DNA from: Nonomuraea roseoviolacea subsp. carminata
Lineage (GTDB): Bacteria > Actinomycetota > Actinomycetes > Streptosporangiales > Streptosporangiaceae
DNA length: 64,000 bases
Direction: 5' to 3'
Assembly: GCF_024172185.1 (NCBI RefSeq)
Contig: NZ_JAMZEC010000001.1
Span: 7,725,001-7,789,000, forward strand
Below, piece by piece: positions 53,659 through 61,835 of this stretch. The stretch's first letter is position 1. Each line of letters begins with the position of its first letter. Position numbers and translations under genes: made by a program. The notes under the pieces were generated by a model that saw only the letters and a list, made by a program, of their open reading frames with translations, was not told where the DNA came from and did not search any database.

Positions 53659-55052
53659 GCGGGCCGTCCTGCCAGGCGGGAGGCCGTCACAGCGGCGATC
53701 GCGTCGGCCAGCCGGTCCACGACCGCATCCGCCTGCTCGTCCGTGATGACCAGCGGCGGCAGCAGCCGCACCGTGGAGTCGTACCGGCCGCCGAGCTCCA
53801 CGATGAGCCCGCGTTCGAGGCACGCCGCGCGGACCTCGGCCGCCGTGCGCGGCGCCGCGGGGAACGCGCCGCACGCGTCGGGCTCGCCGCCCGGGTCCAC
53901 CAGCTCGACGCCGAGCATCAGGCCGCGCCCGCGCACGTCGCCGACCACCGGCAGCTCGGCGCGCAGCGCGCCGAGCCGTTCCAGCAGCCGGCCGCCGACC
54001 TCGGCGGCGCGCGCGGCCAGGCCCTCGCGGGCGACGTGGCGCAGTGTGGCCGTGCCGGCCGCCATGGCCAGCGTGTTGCCGCGGAACGTGCCCGTGTGCG
54101 CGCCCGGCAGCCACCCGTCGTAGTCCTCGTGGTAGACGATCACCGCGAGCGGCAGGCTGCCGCCGATCGCCTTGGACAGCACCATCGCGTCCGGCACGAT
54201 CCCGCTGTGCTCCACCGCCCAGAAGGCCCCGGTGCGTCCGACGCCGGTCTGCACCTCGTCCACGATCAGCGGGATCCCGCGTTCGGCCGTGATCCGCCGC
54301 ATCTCGCGCAGCCAGGAGTCGGGCGCGGCCACCGCCCCGCCCTCGCCCTGCACCGCCTCCACGATCATCGCCGCGGGCGGCACGACGCCGCCCGCCGGGT
54401 CGTCGAGCAGCCGCTGCGTGTACGCCGCCGACAGCCGCGCCCCCGCCTGCCCGCCCACGCCGAACGGGCAGCGGTACGGGTACGGGTACGGCAGCCGCGT
54501 CACGTCGGCCGCGATGCCGGCCACGGGTTCCTTGACCGCGACGTTCGCGGTGGCGGCCAGGGCCCCGAGGGTCATGCCGTGGTAGCCGCCGGTGAAGGCG
54601 AGCAGGCCGCGGCGGCCGGTGGCGGTCTGCATGAGCTTCAGCGCCGCCTCCACCGCGTCGGTCCCGGCGGGCCCGCAGAAGTGGATCCGCGCCCGGTCGG
54701 CCAGCCCGCGCGGCAGCGTGGCGAACAGCTCCGCCACGAACGCGTCCTTCTCCGGCGTCGCCAGGTCGAGGACGTGCAGCGGGGCCCCGCTGTCGAGCGT
54801 GCGCCGGATCGCCTCCAGGACCACCGGGTGGTTGTGGCCGAGGGCCAGGGTGCCCGCGCCCGACAGGCAGTCGAGGTAGCGGCGGCCGTCGGCGCCCTCG
54901 ACGACCATGCCCTCGGCGCGTACCGGGACGATCGGGAAGGACCGGGCGTAGGTGCGGGCGGAGGACTCGCGGTCACGCTGGCGGCGCAACACCGCCGCGC
55001 CGGCGTCGGCAGCAGGGGCGAAGGGGGCCAGGTCGGCCGGATGCGCGGTCAT
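53655..55052 (-). CDS. Class III PLP aminotransferase, diaminobutyrate-2-oxoglutarate type (RhbA/EctB-like)
   Basis: 465 residues. Motifs: YLDCLSGAGTLALGHNHPVV, FCGPAGTDAVEAALKLMQTA, GGYHGMTLGALAATAN, IVDEVQTGVGRTG and the PLP lysine in VLSKAIGGSLPLAV. It forms L-2,4-diaminobutyrate from aspartate semialdehyde. Its stop overlaps the decarboxylase start, a pairing known from rhizobactin and acinetobactin-type clusters. No ectA or ectC is present, which argues against ectoine. Confidence 0.92.
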   Translation of the reverse strand: MTAHPADLAPFAPAADAGAAVLRRQRDRESSARTYARSFPIVPVRAEGMVVEGADGRRYLDCLSGAGTLALGHNHPVVLEAIRRTLDSGAPLHVLDLATPEKDAFVAELFATLPRGLADRARIHFCGPAGTDAVEAALKLMQTATGRRGLLAFTGGYHGMTLGALAATANVAVKEPVAGIAADVTRLPYPYPYRCPFGVGGQAGARLSAAYTQRLLDDPAGGVVPPAAMIVEAVQGEGGAVAAPDSWLREMRRITAERGIPLIVDEVQTGVGRTGAFWAVEHSGIVPDAMVLSKAIGGSLPLAVIVYHEDYDGWLPGAHTGTFRGNTLAMAAGTATLRHVAREGLAARAAEVGGRLLERLGALRAELPVVGDVRGRGLMLGVELVDPGGEPDACGAFPAAPRTAAEVRAACLERGLIVELGGRYDSTVRLLPPLVITDEQADAVVDRLADAIAAVTASRLAGRPA

Positions 55053-55102
55053 GGGTCTCCAGGACGTGGACGGACAGGACGGAGGAACGCGAACGGAGCC
55101 GG

Positions 55103-56452
55103 TCACAGCAGGTGGCGCTCGGCGACGGGGTGGCCGAGGAAGCGGTGCATGGCGAACTCCCAGCCGTAGGAGCCGGCGTACGGGAAGACGACGATGTCGC
55201 CGGCGCGCACCCGGTCCACCCGGACGTCGCGCAGCAGCGTGTCCTCGGGGGTGCACAGCTCGCCGGTGACGGTCACCTCGGTGCCGGTCAGGGCGGGGCG
55301 CGGGCAGTCCTCGGGCCAGTCCTCGACGGGCAGCACGGCCATGTTGTGCACGATGTCCCACGAGGTGGGGAGCTGGAAGTGGTTGATGCCGCCGCGGATC
55401 AGCACGTACGACGTCCCGTACGAGGTCTTCACGTCGATCGCCTCGGCGGCGTACCAGCCGCAGTCGGCGACCAGGTAGCGGCCCGGCTCCAGCAGCACCT
55501 TGACGCCCGGGGGCGGCTCCACCTGGGCGGCCAGCTCGCCGAAGCGGGCGACGTCGAACGGCTTCTCGCCCTCGAAGGCCACCCCGATGCCGCCGCCCAC
55601 GTCCACCAGGCGCAGGTCGACGCCGTGCTCGCGGGCGGTGCGCGCGCTCCACTCCACGCACCAGCGCAGGTACGCGGCGTGGGCGTCGGCGTCGAGGTTG
55701 CCGGAGGCGGCGTGCACGTGGAAGCCGACCAGGTCCAGGCCGGGGAGCCGGGCCGCGGCGCGCAGCACGTCCGGCACGTCGGGCTCGGCCACGCCGAACT
55801 GGGACGGGACGCCGCCCATCCGCAGCGAGCCGGTGACGGGGATCGAGGCGGGGTTCACCCGCAGCGTGACCCGGGCGCGGACGCCCTCGGCGACGGCGAT
55901 GGCGCTGATCCGGTGCAGCTCCAGCAGGCTCTCGGCGTTGATCGCCTCGACCCGCGCCCGGATGAGCGCGGCCAGGAAGGGCGGCGACTTGGCGGGCCCG
56001 GCGGCCACGACGGGCGCCGGCGCGGAACGCCCCGTGGTCCCTTCGACGGGTGCCGGCACGGAACGCCCCGTGGTCCCTCCGGCGGGCGCCGGGGTGGTGC
56101 GCCGCGTGGTCGCCGCCTCCCCCCGCGCCCCGTCAGTCGTGGGGCGGGCGCTCAGGGCGAGGTCGAGCTCGGCCCGGGAGGCCACCTCGAACCCGTCGAC
56201 GTGCGGGGCCAGGGCGGCGACGACGCCGGGGAAGGAGTTGGCCTTGACGGCGTAGTGCACGGCCGCCCACTCGGGCAGGGCGGCCCGCAGCTCGCGGGCG
56301 CGTTCGGCGGCCACCTCGCCGTCGTAGACGTAGGCCGACACGGGGGTGCCGGCCGAGGCCAGGTGGAGGAGGAGTCGGCGGAGCCGGGCGGGGAGCACGT
56401 CCGCCGGGTAGGCGGAGCGCGGCGCGGCGGAGGGCGGGAACTGCACGGACAT
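55103..56452 (-). CDS. Type III (alanine-racemase-fold) PLP decarboxylase, siderophore-associated (SbnH-like)
   Basis: 449 residues. PLP lysine in VHYAVKANSFPGVV, glycine loop VDVGGGIGVAFEG, EPGRYLVADCGWY and the partner-subunit motif ELCTPEDTLL (Cys-x-x-x-Asp). A Thr/Pro/Ala/Gly-rich insert of about 45 residues replaces the short loop after LDLALS. In staphyloferrin B SbnH decarboxylates a citryl-diaminopropionate intermediate; others act on ornithine or lysine. It is the first gene behind the iron box and 50 bases before the aminotransferase gene. Confidence 0.88.
   Translation of the reverse strand: MSVQFPPSAAPRSAYPADVLPARLRRLLLHLASAGTPVSAYVYDGEVAAERARELRAALPEWAAVHYAVKANSFPGVVAALAPHVDGFEVASRAELDLALSARPTTDGARGEAATTRRTTPAPAGGTTGRSVPAPVEGTTGRSAPAPVVAAGPAKSPPFLAALIRARVEAINAESLLELHRISAIAVAEGVRARVTLRVNPASIPVTGSLRMGGVPSQFGVAEPDVPDVLRAAARLPGLDLVGFHVHAASGNLDADAHAAYLRWCVEWSARTAREHGVDLRLVDVGGGIGVAFEGEKPFDVARFGELAAQVEPPPGVKVLLEPGRYLVADCGWYAAEAIDVKTSYGTSYVLIRGGINHFQLPTSWDIVHNMAVLPVEDWPEDCPRPALTGTEVTVTGELCTPEDTLLRDVRVDRVRAGDIVVFPYAGSYGWEFAMHRFLGHPVAERHLL
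56010..56081. repeat. In-frame 36-bp tandem repeat (2 copies plus decayed third)
   Basis: Units 56010-56045 and 56046-56081 encode the 12-residue segment GTTGRSAPAPVE/V in the type III decarboxylase; a decayed third follows to about 56117. The insert lies between a substrate-loop strand and the next helix of the barrel. Confidence 0.85.
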
Positions 56453-56473
56453 GAAGCTTCTGCCTCCGAAGTA

Positions 56474-56492
56474 TTAGGTAAGGCTAACCTAA
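56474..56492. promoter_or_regulatory. IdeR/DmdR-type iron box
   Basis: TTAGGTAAGGCTAACCTAA differs at one base from the consensus 19-bp DtxR/IdeR box (TTAGGTTAGGCTAACCTAA). It lies 21 bases before the ATG of the first siderophore gene, so ferrous-loaded repressor would block the whole seven-gene operon. Confidence 0.93.
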
Positions 56493-56558
56493 ACTGCGGA
56501 TCATGGCTTGGCAAGGCTCCGTCCGTGTGATCTACGACGTAAAGGCGGCGGGTTTGCC

Positions 56559-57869
56559 TCAGCGCACGGCGGGGCAGCGGGCGGGTGCGGTCCCGTACGC
56601 GTACTGGAGGAAATCGGTCAGATAGGCCGGCCAGGAGGTCCAGTCGTGGCCGCCCGCGCTGTAGCAGTAGCGGTGCGAGACGCCGAGACCGGTCAGCGTG
56701 GCGTCGAAGGCGGCGGCGTACGAGCCGAGGATGTACTCGTTCACCGTCGTCGCGTCGGTCACCGCGGAGGAGGTGGTGCTGTACCCGCAGCCGGACGGCG
56801 CCGGGCCGGTGCCGTCGCCCGGCGGGTCCGCCGCGGCGGGGGCGCAGCCTCCCGCGTACACGGCGAGCCGGCCGCTGAACGGCGCGTACCCGCCCCGCGT
56901 GGCGAGCGTGGCCGGGTTGGCCGAGGGCCAGTCGTGGACGGCGCGGCCGCCGGAGACGGTCGTGGTGTGCGGGCCGAACAGCGTGTCCAGCCGGTAGAGG
57001 CGCTGCACGTCCTGGTCGAGCACGAGCACGCCGTCGGCGTCGTACTTGTTGACCCGGAACGCGCCGTCGAGCAGGTCGAGGGGCGCGATCGCGGCGCCGG
57101 CCTGCCACATGGAGTCGGAGATCGTGCCCTGCGCGGGCCTGGCCCGCAGCTCGATGCCGGGCGACAGCGCGCCGACGACCGAGAACACGTCCGGGTGCGC
57201 GGCGGCGTACCGCAGGGTGCCGTACCCGCCCATCGACACGCCCGCCAGCCCGCGCCCCGTCCGGTCGGCGACGGTGGCGAAGTTCGCGTCGATCCAGGGG
57301 ACGAGCTGGGAGATGTGGTACGTCTCCCAGCTGGGCGCGAAGAAGCCGTCGGTGCGGCCGGCCCAGTCGGCGTACCAGCCGCTCCGGCCGCCGGTCGGCA
57401 TGACCACGATCCCCTCGTACGGGTGCCCGGGAACCTCGGCCAGCAGCGACACCAGGTCGGTCTTGGTGGTCCACTCGTCGTAGTCGTCGCCTCCGCCGTT
57501 GATCAGGTAGAGGGAGCGGTAACGGGGAGAGGCGGCGGGGTCGTAGCCCGGAGGCAGGTAGACCCGGACGGTGATCGGCTCGGCCGGAGAGCTGATGACC
57601 GGGGTGCCGCCGGACGCCTGGAAGATCGCGGTCGAGGTCATGGTGACGTCGCGCAGCTCCGAACCGTCGCGCTGGAGGTGCCGTTCGACGCGCAGGCAGG
57701 TGATGCCGTACGCGTCGGGCGTGGGTAGGACGCCCGCGCAGGCGGCTGCCCGCGCACTCTGCGCGCCCTGCGCGGGCGGCGCGGTGAGAAGGGTGGTGAG
57801 CAGCAGGGCGAGCAGGCTGACGGCCAGGACGCGGACCGGCCGGCGGGAGCGGGGGATGGGACGTCGCAC
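56559..57869 (-). CDS. Secreted esterase-D-type alpha/beta hydrolase
   Basis: 436 residues from GTG 57869, chosen because GAGGAGG precedes it. Signal peptide: Arg-rich start, VRVLAVSLLALLLTTLLTAP, predicted cleavage after AQGA. The hydrolase core shows YLINGGGDDYDEW, the nucleophile GVSMGGYGTLRYAA and the late His in SAGGHDWTSW. The family includes S-formylglutathione esterases and mycolyltransferase-like enzymes; with a signal peptide it may act on cell-envelope or extracellular esters. Its position just upstream of the siderophore operon could mean a siderophore esterase, but it has no iron box. Confidence 0.83.
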   Translation of the reverse strand: MRRPIPRSRRPVRVLAVSLLALLLTTLLTAPPAQGAQSARAAACAGVLPTPDAYGITCLRVERHLQRDGSELRDVTMTSTAIFQASGGTPVISSPAEPITVRVYLPPGYDPAASPRYRSLYLINGGGDDYDEWTTKTDLVSLLAEVPGHPYEGIVVMPTGGRSGWYADWAGRTDGFFAPSWETYHISQLVPWIDANFATVADRTGRGLAGVSMGGYGTLRYAAAHPDVFSVVGALSPGIELRARPAQGTISDSMWQAGAAIAPLDLLDGAFRVNKYDADGVLVLDQDVQRLYRLDTLFGPHTTTVSGGRAVHDWPSANPATLATRGGYAPFSGRLAVYAGGCAPAAADPPGDGTGPAPSGCGYSTTSSAVTDATTVNEYILGSYAAAFDATLTGLGVSHRYCYSAGGHDWTSWPAYLTDFLQYAYGTAPARCPAVR

Positions 57870-57890
57870 GGGTCCTCCTCGGCGCACGAC

Positions 57891-57906
57891 GCGGCCAAAT
57901 GGCCGC
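57891..57906. promoter_or_regulatory. Palindrome GCGGCCA-AA-TGGCCGC in divergent region
   Basis: A 16-bp element with 7-bp arms lies 22 bases before the esterase start, in the 134-bp gap shared with the divergent M48 gene. An operator is possible; no regulator is adjacent. Confidence 0.4.
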
Positions 57907-58003
57907 TTGGTCAGTGCCTGGGATCATGGCACCAAGGAACGGCCCGCCCCGTCAATGACCGACCCGCGAACGGCGGCGCGCCGGTCGTGCCACACTCGCG
58001 ATC

Positions 58004-59266
58004 ATGTCTTCTCACACCCCCTGTCCCCGGTGCGCCGCCGACATCGTCAGGGACGGCCGCTACGCCGTCTGGTGCCCGTCGTGCGAATGGAACCTCGGCG
58101 CGGAGCCACCCGGAAGACGTTCTCTCGGTGCCGTGCTCGCGGACCGGCTCACCGCCGGGCAGCATGCCCACGTCCTGCGGCGCGGCGCCGCGCTGGAGGG
58201 CGGCGGGCTCTCCCGGGCGACGGCCATGCTGCTGGCGGCGCTGATCCATCTGGTCACCGCCGCCTGCGTGGTGGCGGCGGTGGCGGTCGTCGTCGCGGTG
58301 CCGAACATCGTGGGCGTCCTGTCGGCCGTGCTCCTGCTGGGCACGGCATGGCTGATGCGGCCCCGGCTCGGCCGGCTGCCGGCCGAGCGCAACCTCCTCC
58401 GCCGGGACCGCGCGCCGCGCCTGTTCGGCCTGCTGGACCGGATCGGCGCCGAGGTGGGGGCGCCGCCGGTCGACGTGGTGTTCGTCGTGGCCGAGCACAA
58501 CGCCGCGTTCGGGCGGATCGGGCTGCGCGGCAGGCGGACGCTGTACCTCGGCGCGCCCCTGTGGGCGATGCTGGACCCGCAGGAGAAGGTGGCGCTGCTG
58601 GCGCACGAGCTCAGCCACTCCAGCAACGGCGACGTCCGTGCGGGGCGCCTCACCGGGACCGCGATCAGCGCCCTGGAGGAGGTCCACGAGGTCGTGCGGG
58701 CGGTGGCGCGCGGCGGCAGGGACTCCGCCGAGGCGACCGCGCAGAGCGTCGTCGCCATGCTCTCCCTCGCGCTGGCGGCCCTCATGTGGCTGGCCGGGCT
58801 CGCGCTGCGGACGCTCGGGTTCCTGCTGCTGGCCGTGTCGATGCGCGCGGCCCGGCAGGGGGAGTACGTCGCCGACGAGCGGGCCGCCCGGCTGGCCTCG
58901 TCCGAGGCGGCGGCCGGCATGCTGGACCGCCTGGTCACCGCGCGCATCGACACGGCCGAGCTGAGCTGGCTCGCCGCCTCGTTCGGCACCTCCGTGTGGA
59001 CGCGGCTGCCCGACAAGCACGGCCAGGTGCCGGAGCACGAGCTGGAGCGGCGGCGCCGGCTGGAGGCCCGGGCGGAGCGGCACGTCTTCCACTCGCACCC
59101 GCCGATCCGCCTGCGGGTGGAGTTCGTCCGGTCGCTGGGGTACGCGGCGCCCGCCGTGGAGCTGGGCGAGGAGGAGGCGGCGGCCGTCGAGGCGGAGCTG
59201 GCGCCGCGCTTCGCGACGATCGCGACGGTTCTCGGCGAGGAGCGGCGGGAGGTCTCCTACGCCTGA
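58004..59266 (+). CDS. M48-family membrane metalloprotease with N-terminal zinc ribbon
   Basis: 420 residues. Cys7, Cys10, Cys24 and Cys27 form a CxxC-x13-CxxC zinc ribbon. Two membrane segments (about 73-98 and 101-118) precede the protease domain with HELSH at 201-205 and the third ligand in GEYVADERAA. Two more hydrophobic segments span about 245-280. The family (HtpX/Ste24-like) degrades membrane proteins. The ribbon may bind substrate or another protein. No ribosome site is obvious before the ATG. Confidence 0.85.
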   Translation: MSSHTPCPRCAADIVRDGRYAVWCPSCEWNLGAEPPGRRSLGAVLADRLTAGQHAHVLRRGAALEGGGLSRATAMLLAALIHLVTAACVVAAVAVVVAVPNIVGVLSAVLLLGTAWLMRPRLGRLPAERNLLRRDRAPRLFGLLDRIGAEVGAPPVDVVFVVAEHNAAFGRIGLRGRRTLYLGAPLWAMLDPQEKVALLAHELSHSSNGDVRAGRLTGTAISALEEVHEVVRAVARGGRDSAEATAQSVVAMLSLALAALMWLAGLALRTLGFLLLAVSMRAARQGEYVADERAARLASSEAAAGMLDRLVTARIDTAELSWLAASFGTSVWTRLPDKHGQVPEHELERRRRLEARAERHVFHSHPPIRLRVEFVRSLGYAAPAVELGEEEAAAVEAELAPRFATIATVLGEERREVSYA

Positions 59267-59281
59267 CCCGGCTCCAAGCGC

Positions 59282-59947
59282 TCAGGCGGCGTCGAGCAGG
59301 ATCTTGACCAGCTCGTCGGGGGCGTCGCGCATGAGGTTGTGGCCGCCGGCCAGGTCGTGAACCGTCCACGCCGGGTCCTGCCGCAGCCGGTCGCGGACGA
59401 CGGTGAACGGCGATCCGCCGTCCCAGCCGGCCGCGTACACGTAGTCCCTGCGGCGCACGTGCGCGAGGTCGCCGGTGAGGCGCAGGCGTTGCAGCACCGA
59501 GGCGATCGGGTGGGCCGTGGCGCGCGGGTCGAAGAAGGGCAGGGGGCGCACGGCGTACCCGGTGTCGTCCACGTCGGCGTACCAGCGACGCTCCTCGTCG
59601 CGGACGAGCGACCAGCAGGAGTCGCCGTCGGAGGGGACGACCGCGTCGAGGTAGACCAGCGCGGCGGCCCGCCCGGGGGCGCGGTCGGCGGCGCCGGTGA
59701 TCACCATGCCGCCGTAGCTGTGGCCGACGAGCACGGCGTCCTCGACGTCCTCGGCCTCCAGGAGGGCGGTCACGTCCCGGATGTGGGTGTCGAGGTTGAC
59801 CCCGCCGGTCAGGAGGTGGTGGCGCTCGGCCACTCCGGTGAGGGTGACCGGGACGACGCGGTGGCCGTGGGCGCGCAGCCGCTCGGTGACGGGAGCGAAG
59901 CTCCAGCCGCCGTGGCACAGGCCGGGGACGAGGACATAGGTGGCCAT
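59282..59947 (-). CDS. Alpha/beta hydrolase (salicylate-esterase-like fold)
   Basis: 221 residues. VLVPGLCHGGWSFAPV (oxyanion region), nucleophile LVGHSYGGMVITG, and His in DLAGGHNLMRDAPDEL. Pattern resembles small esterases of the hydroxynitrile lyase/EstC type. GGGAG precedes the ATG. Converges with the M48 gene 15 bases away. The substrate is unknown. Confidence 0.87.
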   Translation of the reverse strand: MATYVLVPGLCHGGWSFAPVTERLRAHGHRVVPVTLTGVAERHHLLTGGVNLDTHIRDVTALLEAEDVEDAVLVGHSYGGMVITGAADRAPGRAAALVYLDAVVPSDGDSCWSLVRDEERRWYADVDDTGYAVRPLPFFDPRATAHPIASVLQRLRLTGDLAHVRRRDYVYAAGWDGGSPFTVVRDRLRQDPAWTVHDLAGGHNLMRDAPDELVKILLDAA

Positions 59948-60060
59948 GGGTGAGTGCTCCCTGTCGCGGTTGCGATCGTTCCCCTCCAGGGTGCCCCGGG
60001 CGGCACTCAGAAGTCCAAGAGATGATCGCGATGGCGTTCAGAAGCGATCGTTATGGTGCG

Positions 60061-60711
60061 TCAGCGGCTCTCGATGGCGACGCGCAGCCCCAGGGCGACC
60101 AGGACGGTGCCGCTCACGGCGTCGAGGCGTCGGCGCACGACCGGCCGGCGGAACCACGCGCCCGCGCGCCCCACCACCGCGGCGAGCGACAGGTACAGGA
60201 CCGTCTCCAGGGCGACCTGGAGCAGGGCCAGCAGGGCGGTGGTGGCGAGCAGCGGCCGGTCGTGCGGCACGAACTGCGGATAGAAGGCGATCATGAAGGC
60301 GGCGGCCTTCGGGTTGGCCAGCATCACCACGGCGCCCTCCCCGAACGCCTTCCACCAGGAGCGGGCGGAGACCGCCGGGCCCTCCTCCTCGGGCTGTGCC
60401 GCGGCGCCCGTCCGGCGGCTCAGCCACGCGGAGCGCCACGCCTTCACCCCGAGGTACAGCAGGAAGGCGGCGCCGGCCACGCGCAGGACGACGAAGGCCA
60501 CCTCGGAGGCGGCGACCAGGGCGGCCAGGCCGGCGGCGGCGCACAGCGCCCACACGTAGAGGCCGGCCTCCAGGCCGAGCACCGTCGGGACCGCGCCGGA
60601 GAGCCCGCGCACGGCGGCCCGGCGCAGGATGAGGGCCATCGCGGGCCCCGGCGAGGCCGAGATGAGGATCACGGCGAGAACGAAGGCGGGCAGGGAGGGA
60701 AGGAGGTCCAT
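60061..60711 (-). CDS. LysE/RhtB-family exporter
   Basis: 216 residues with six predicted membrane segments. SASPGPAMALILRRAAVRG is the family motif, followed by MLANPKAAAFMIAFYPQFVP. It exports an amino acid or small metabolite. ATG 60711 gives the conserved start MDLLPSLPAF; an upstream ATG at 60747 would read into the tandem repeat region. No strong ribosome site. Confidence 0.87.
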   Translation of the reverse strand: MDLLPSLPAFVLAVILISASPGPAMALILRRAAVRGLSGAVPTVLGLEAGLYVWALCAAAGLAALVAASEVAFVVLRVAGAAFLLYLGVKAWRSAWLSRRTGAAAQPEEEGPAVSARSWWKAFGEGAVVMLANPKAAAFMIAFYPQFVPHDRPLLATTALLALLQVALETVLYLSLAAVVGRAGAWFRRPVVRRRLDAVSGTVLVALGLRVAIESR

Positions 60712-60767
60712 GCCGGGATGATGGCGGCGCGGCCGTCCCCGCCGCAATCGAGATTCCGGCGGGAACT

Positions 60768-60860
60768 GCGGCCGGCTGGCCCGTCCGCGCCGCGATCGGG
60801 ATTCCGGCGGGGACGGCGGCCGGCTGGCCCGTCCGCGCCGCGATCGGGATTCCGGCGGGT
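60768..60860. repeat. 48-bp tandem repeat between hydrolase and LysE genes
   Basis: A full unit at 60768-60815 is followed by a nearly identical one at 60816-60860, and a diverged copy occupies about 60727-60767. Units contain CGCGATCGGGATTCCGGCGG. The array fills the leader of the LysE gene. Confidence 0.85.
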
Positions 60861-60880
60861 GCCGTGACGGGGCGCGCCGG

Positions 60881-61741
60881 TCAACCGGCGAGGCCGTGGC
60901 GCCGGGCCCAGGCGGTGACCGCCGCGGCGATGTCGACGGGCCGGTCCTCCGGGGCGTGGTGCCCGGCCGCGCCGACGTGCTCGACCTCCAGCGCCGCGAA
61001 CGTGGCCGCGCACCACGCGGCGACGTCCGGGGTGATGAGCAGCGTCGGCGAGGAGTCGAAGGTCAGCAGCAGCTTCGGCACGTCGTCGCTCTTGGCCAGC
61101 CACGCGTCGTACGCCTCGACCCGCTCCGCCACCTCGGCCGGCTCGCCGTCCAGCGGGAGCGAGCGCGCCCACTGCAGCAGCGGCCGGCGGCTCTCGCGGG
61201 TCGGGTACGGCTCGCGGAAGCGCGCGATCTCCTCCTCGGGGAGCGGGTTCAGGACGCCTCCGGTGTACGCGGTGTCGATGAGGAAGTGCCCGTCGAGGAC
61301 GAGCGCCTCTCCCTCGGGGCCGCGGATGGCCCGGGCCCGCGCCCGCGGCCCCTCGCCCAGGTCGCTCCAGGACAGCGTCTTGACGATGGTCTCGAAGAAC
61401 GCGATCCCGCGCACCCGCTCGGGGTGGCGCGCGGCCCAGTCGAAGGCGAGGGCGCCGCCCCAGTCGTGACCGACCAGGATGACGTCGTCCAGGCCGAGGG
61501 CGTCGAACCAGGCGTCCAGGTAACGGGCGTGGTCGCCGAAGGTGTAGGCGATGTCCGGCTTGCCGGAGCGGCCCATGCCGATCAGGTCGGGGGCGAGCAG
61601 CCGGCCGGACACGCCGATCGCGGGCATCACCTGGCGCCACAGGCGGGAGGAGCCGGGGTTGCCGTGGAGGAAGACGATCGGGGCGCCGGCGCCCGTCTCC
61701 TCGTAGAACAGGGTCGAGTCGAGCACGTCGATGACGGGCAT
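60881..61741 (-). CDS. Haloalkane dehalogenase (HLD-II-like alpha/beta hydrolase)
   Basis: 286 residues. FLHGNPGSSRLW supplies the halide-binding Asn28; nucleophile Asp93 lies in LVGHDWGG with Trp94 as second halide contact; Glu117 (FFETIV) is the catalytic acid expected for subgroup II; the base His is in GAAGHHAPED. This complete pentad distinguishes dehalogenases from ordinary esterases or epoxide hydrolases. GAGGAA precedes the ATG. Divergent from a MarR gene with ACTAACG repeats between them. Confidence 0.88.
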   Translation of the reverse strand: MPVIDVLDSTLFYEETGAGAPIVFLHGNPGSSRLWRQVMPAIGVSGRLLAPDLIGMGRSGKPDIAYTFGDHARYLDAWFDALGLDDVILVGHDWGGALAFDWAARHPERVRGIAFFETIVKTLSWSDLGEGPRARARAIRGPEGEALVLDGHFLIDTAYTGGVLNPLPEEEIARFREPYPTRESRRPLLQWARSLPLDGEPAEVAERVEAYDAWLAKSDDVPKLLLTFDSSPTLLITPDVAAWCAATFAALEVEHVGAAGHHAPEDRPVDIAAAVTAWARRHGLAG

Positions 61742-61766
61742 GAGTTCCTCACAAGTCGTTCGTGTG

Positions 61767-61814
61767 ACTAACGTTCGTGGCACTAACGAAAGTACATCGT
61801 TAGTGCGACTAACG
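61767..61814. promoter_or_regulatory. MarR-type operator cluster (ACTAACG/CGTTAGT)
   Basis: A perfect 17-bp palindrome, CGTTAGT-GCG-ACTAACG, occupies 61798-61814. Two direct ACTAACG half-sites occur at 61767-61773 and 61782-61788. All lie in the 94-bp gap between the dehalogenase and MarR genes, suited to co-repression of both. Confidence 0.75.
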
Positions 61815-61835
61815 CAAGGGAGTAGGATCGGTCGC

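Noticed and set aside
53655..55052. Ectoine EctB
   Set aside because: The aminotransferase fits, but ectA and ectC are absent and the gene is fused by overlap to a diaminobutyrate decarboxylase and siderophore synthetases.
56559..57869. Siderophore-releasing esterase belonging to the iron operon
   Set aside because: It is secreted, lies upstream of the iron box on the same strand and has no box of its own, so membership is not supported.
60881..61741. Epoxide hydrolase or plain esterase
   Set aside because: HGNP, GHDWGG and FFE positions give the haloalkane dehalogenase pentad; the paired tyrosines of epoxide hydrolases are not evident.
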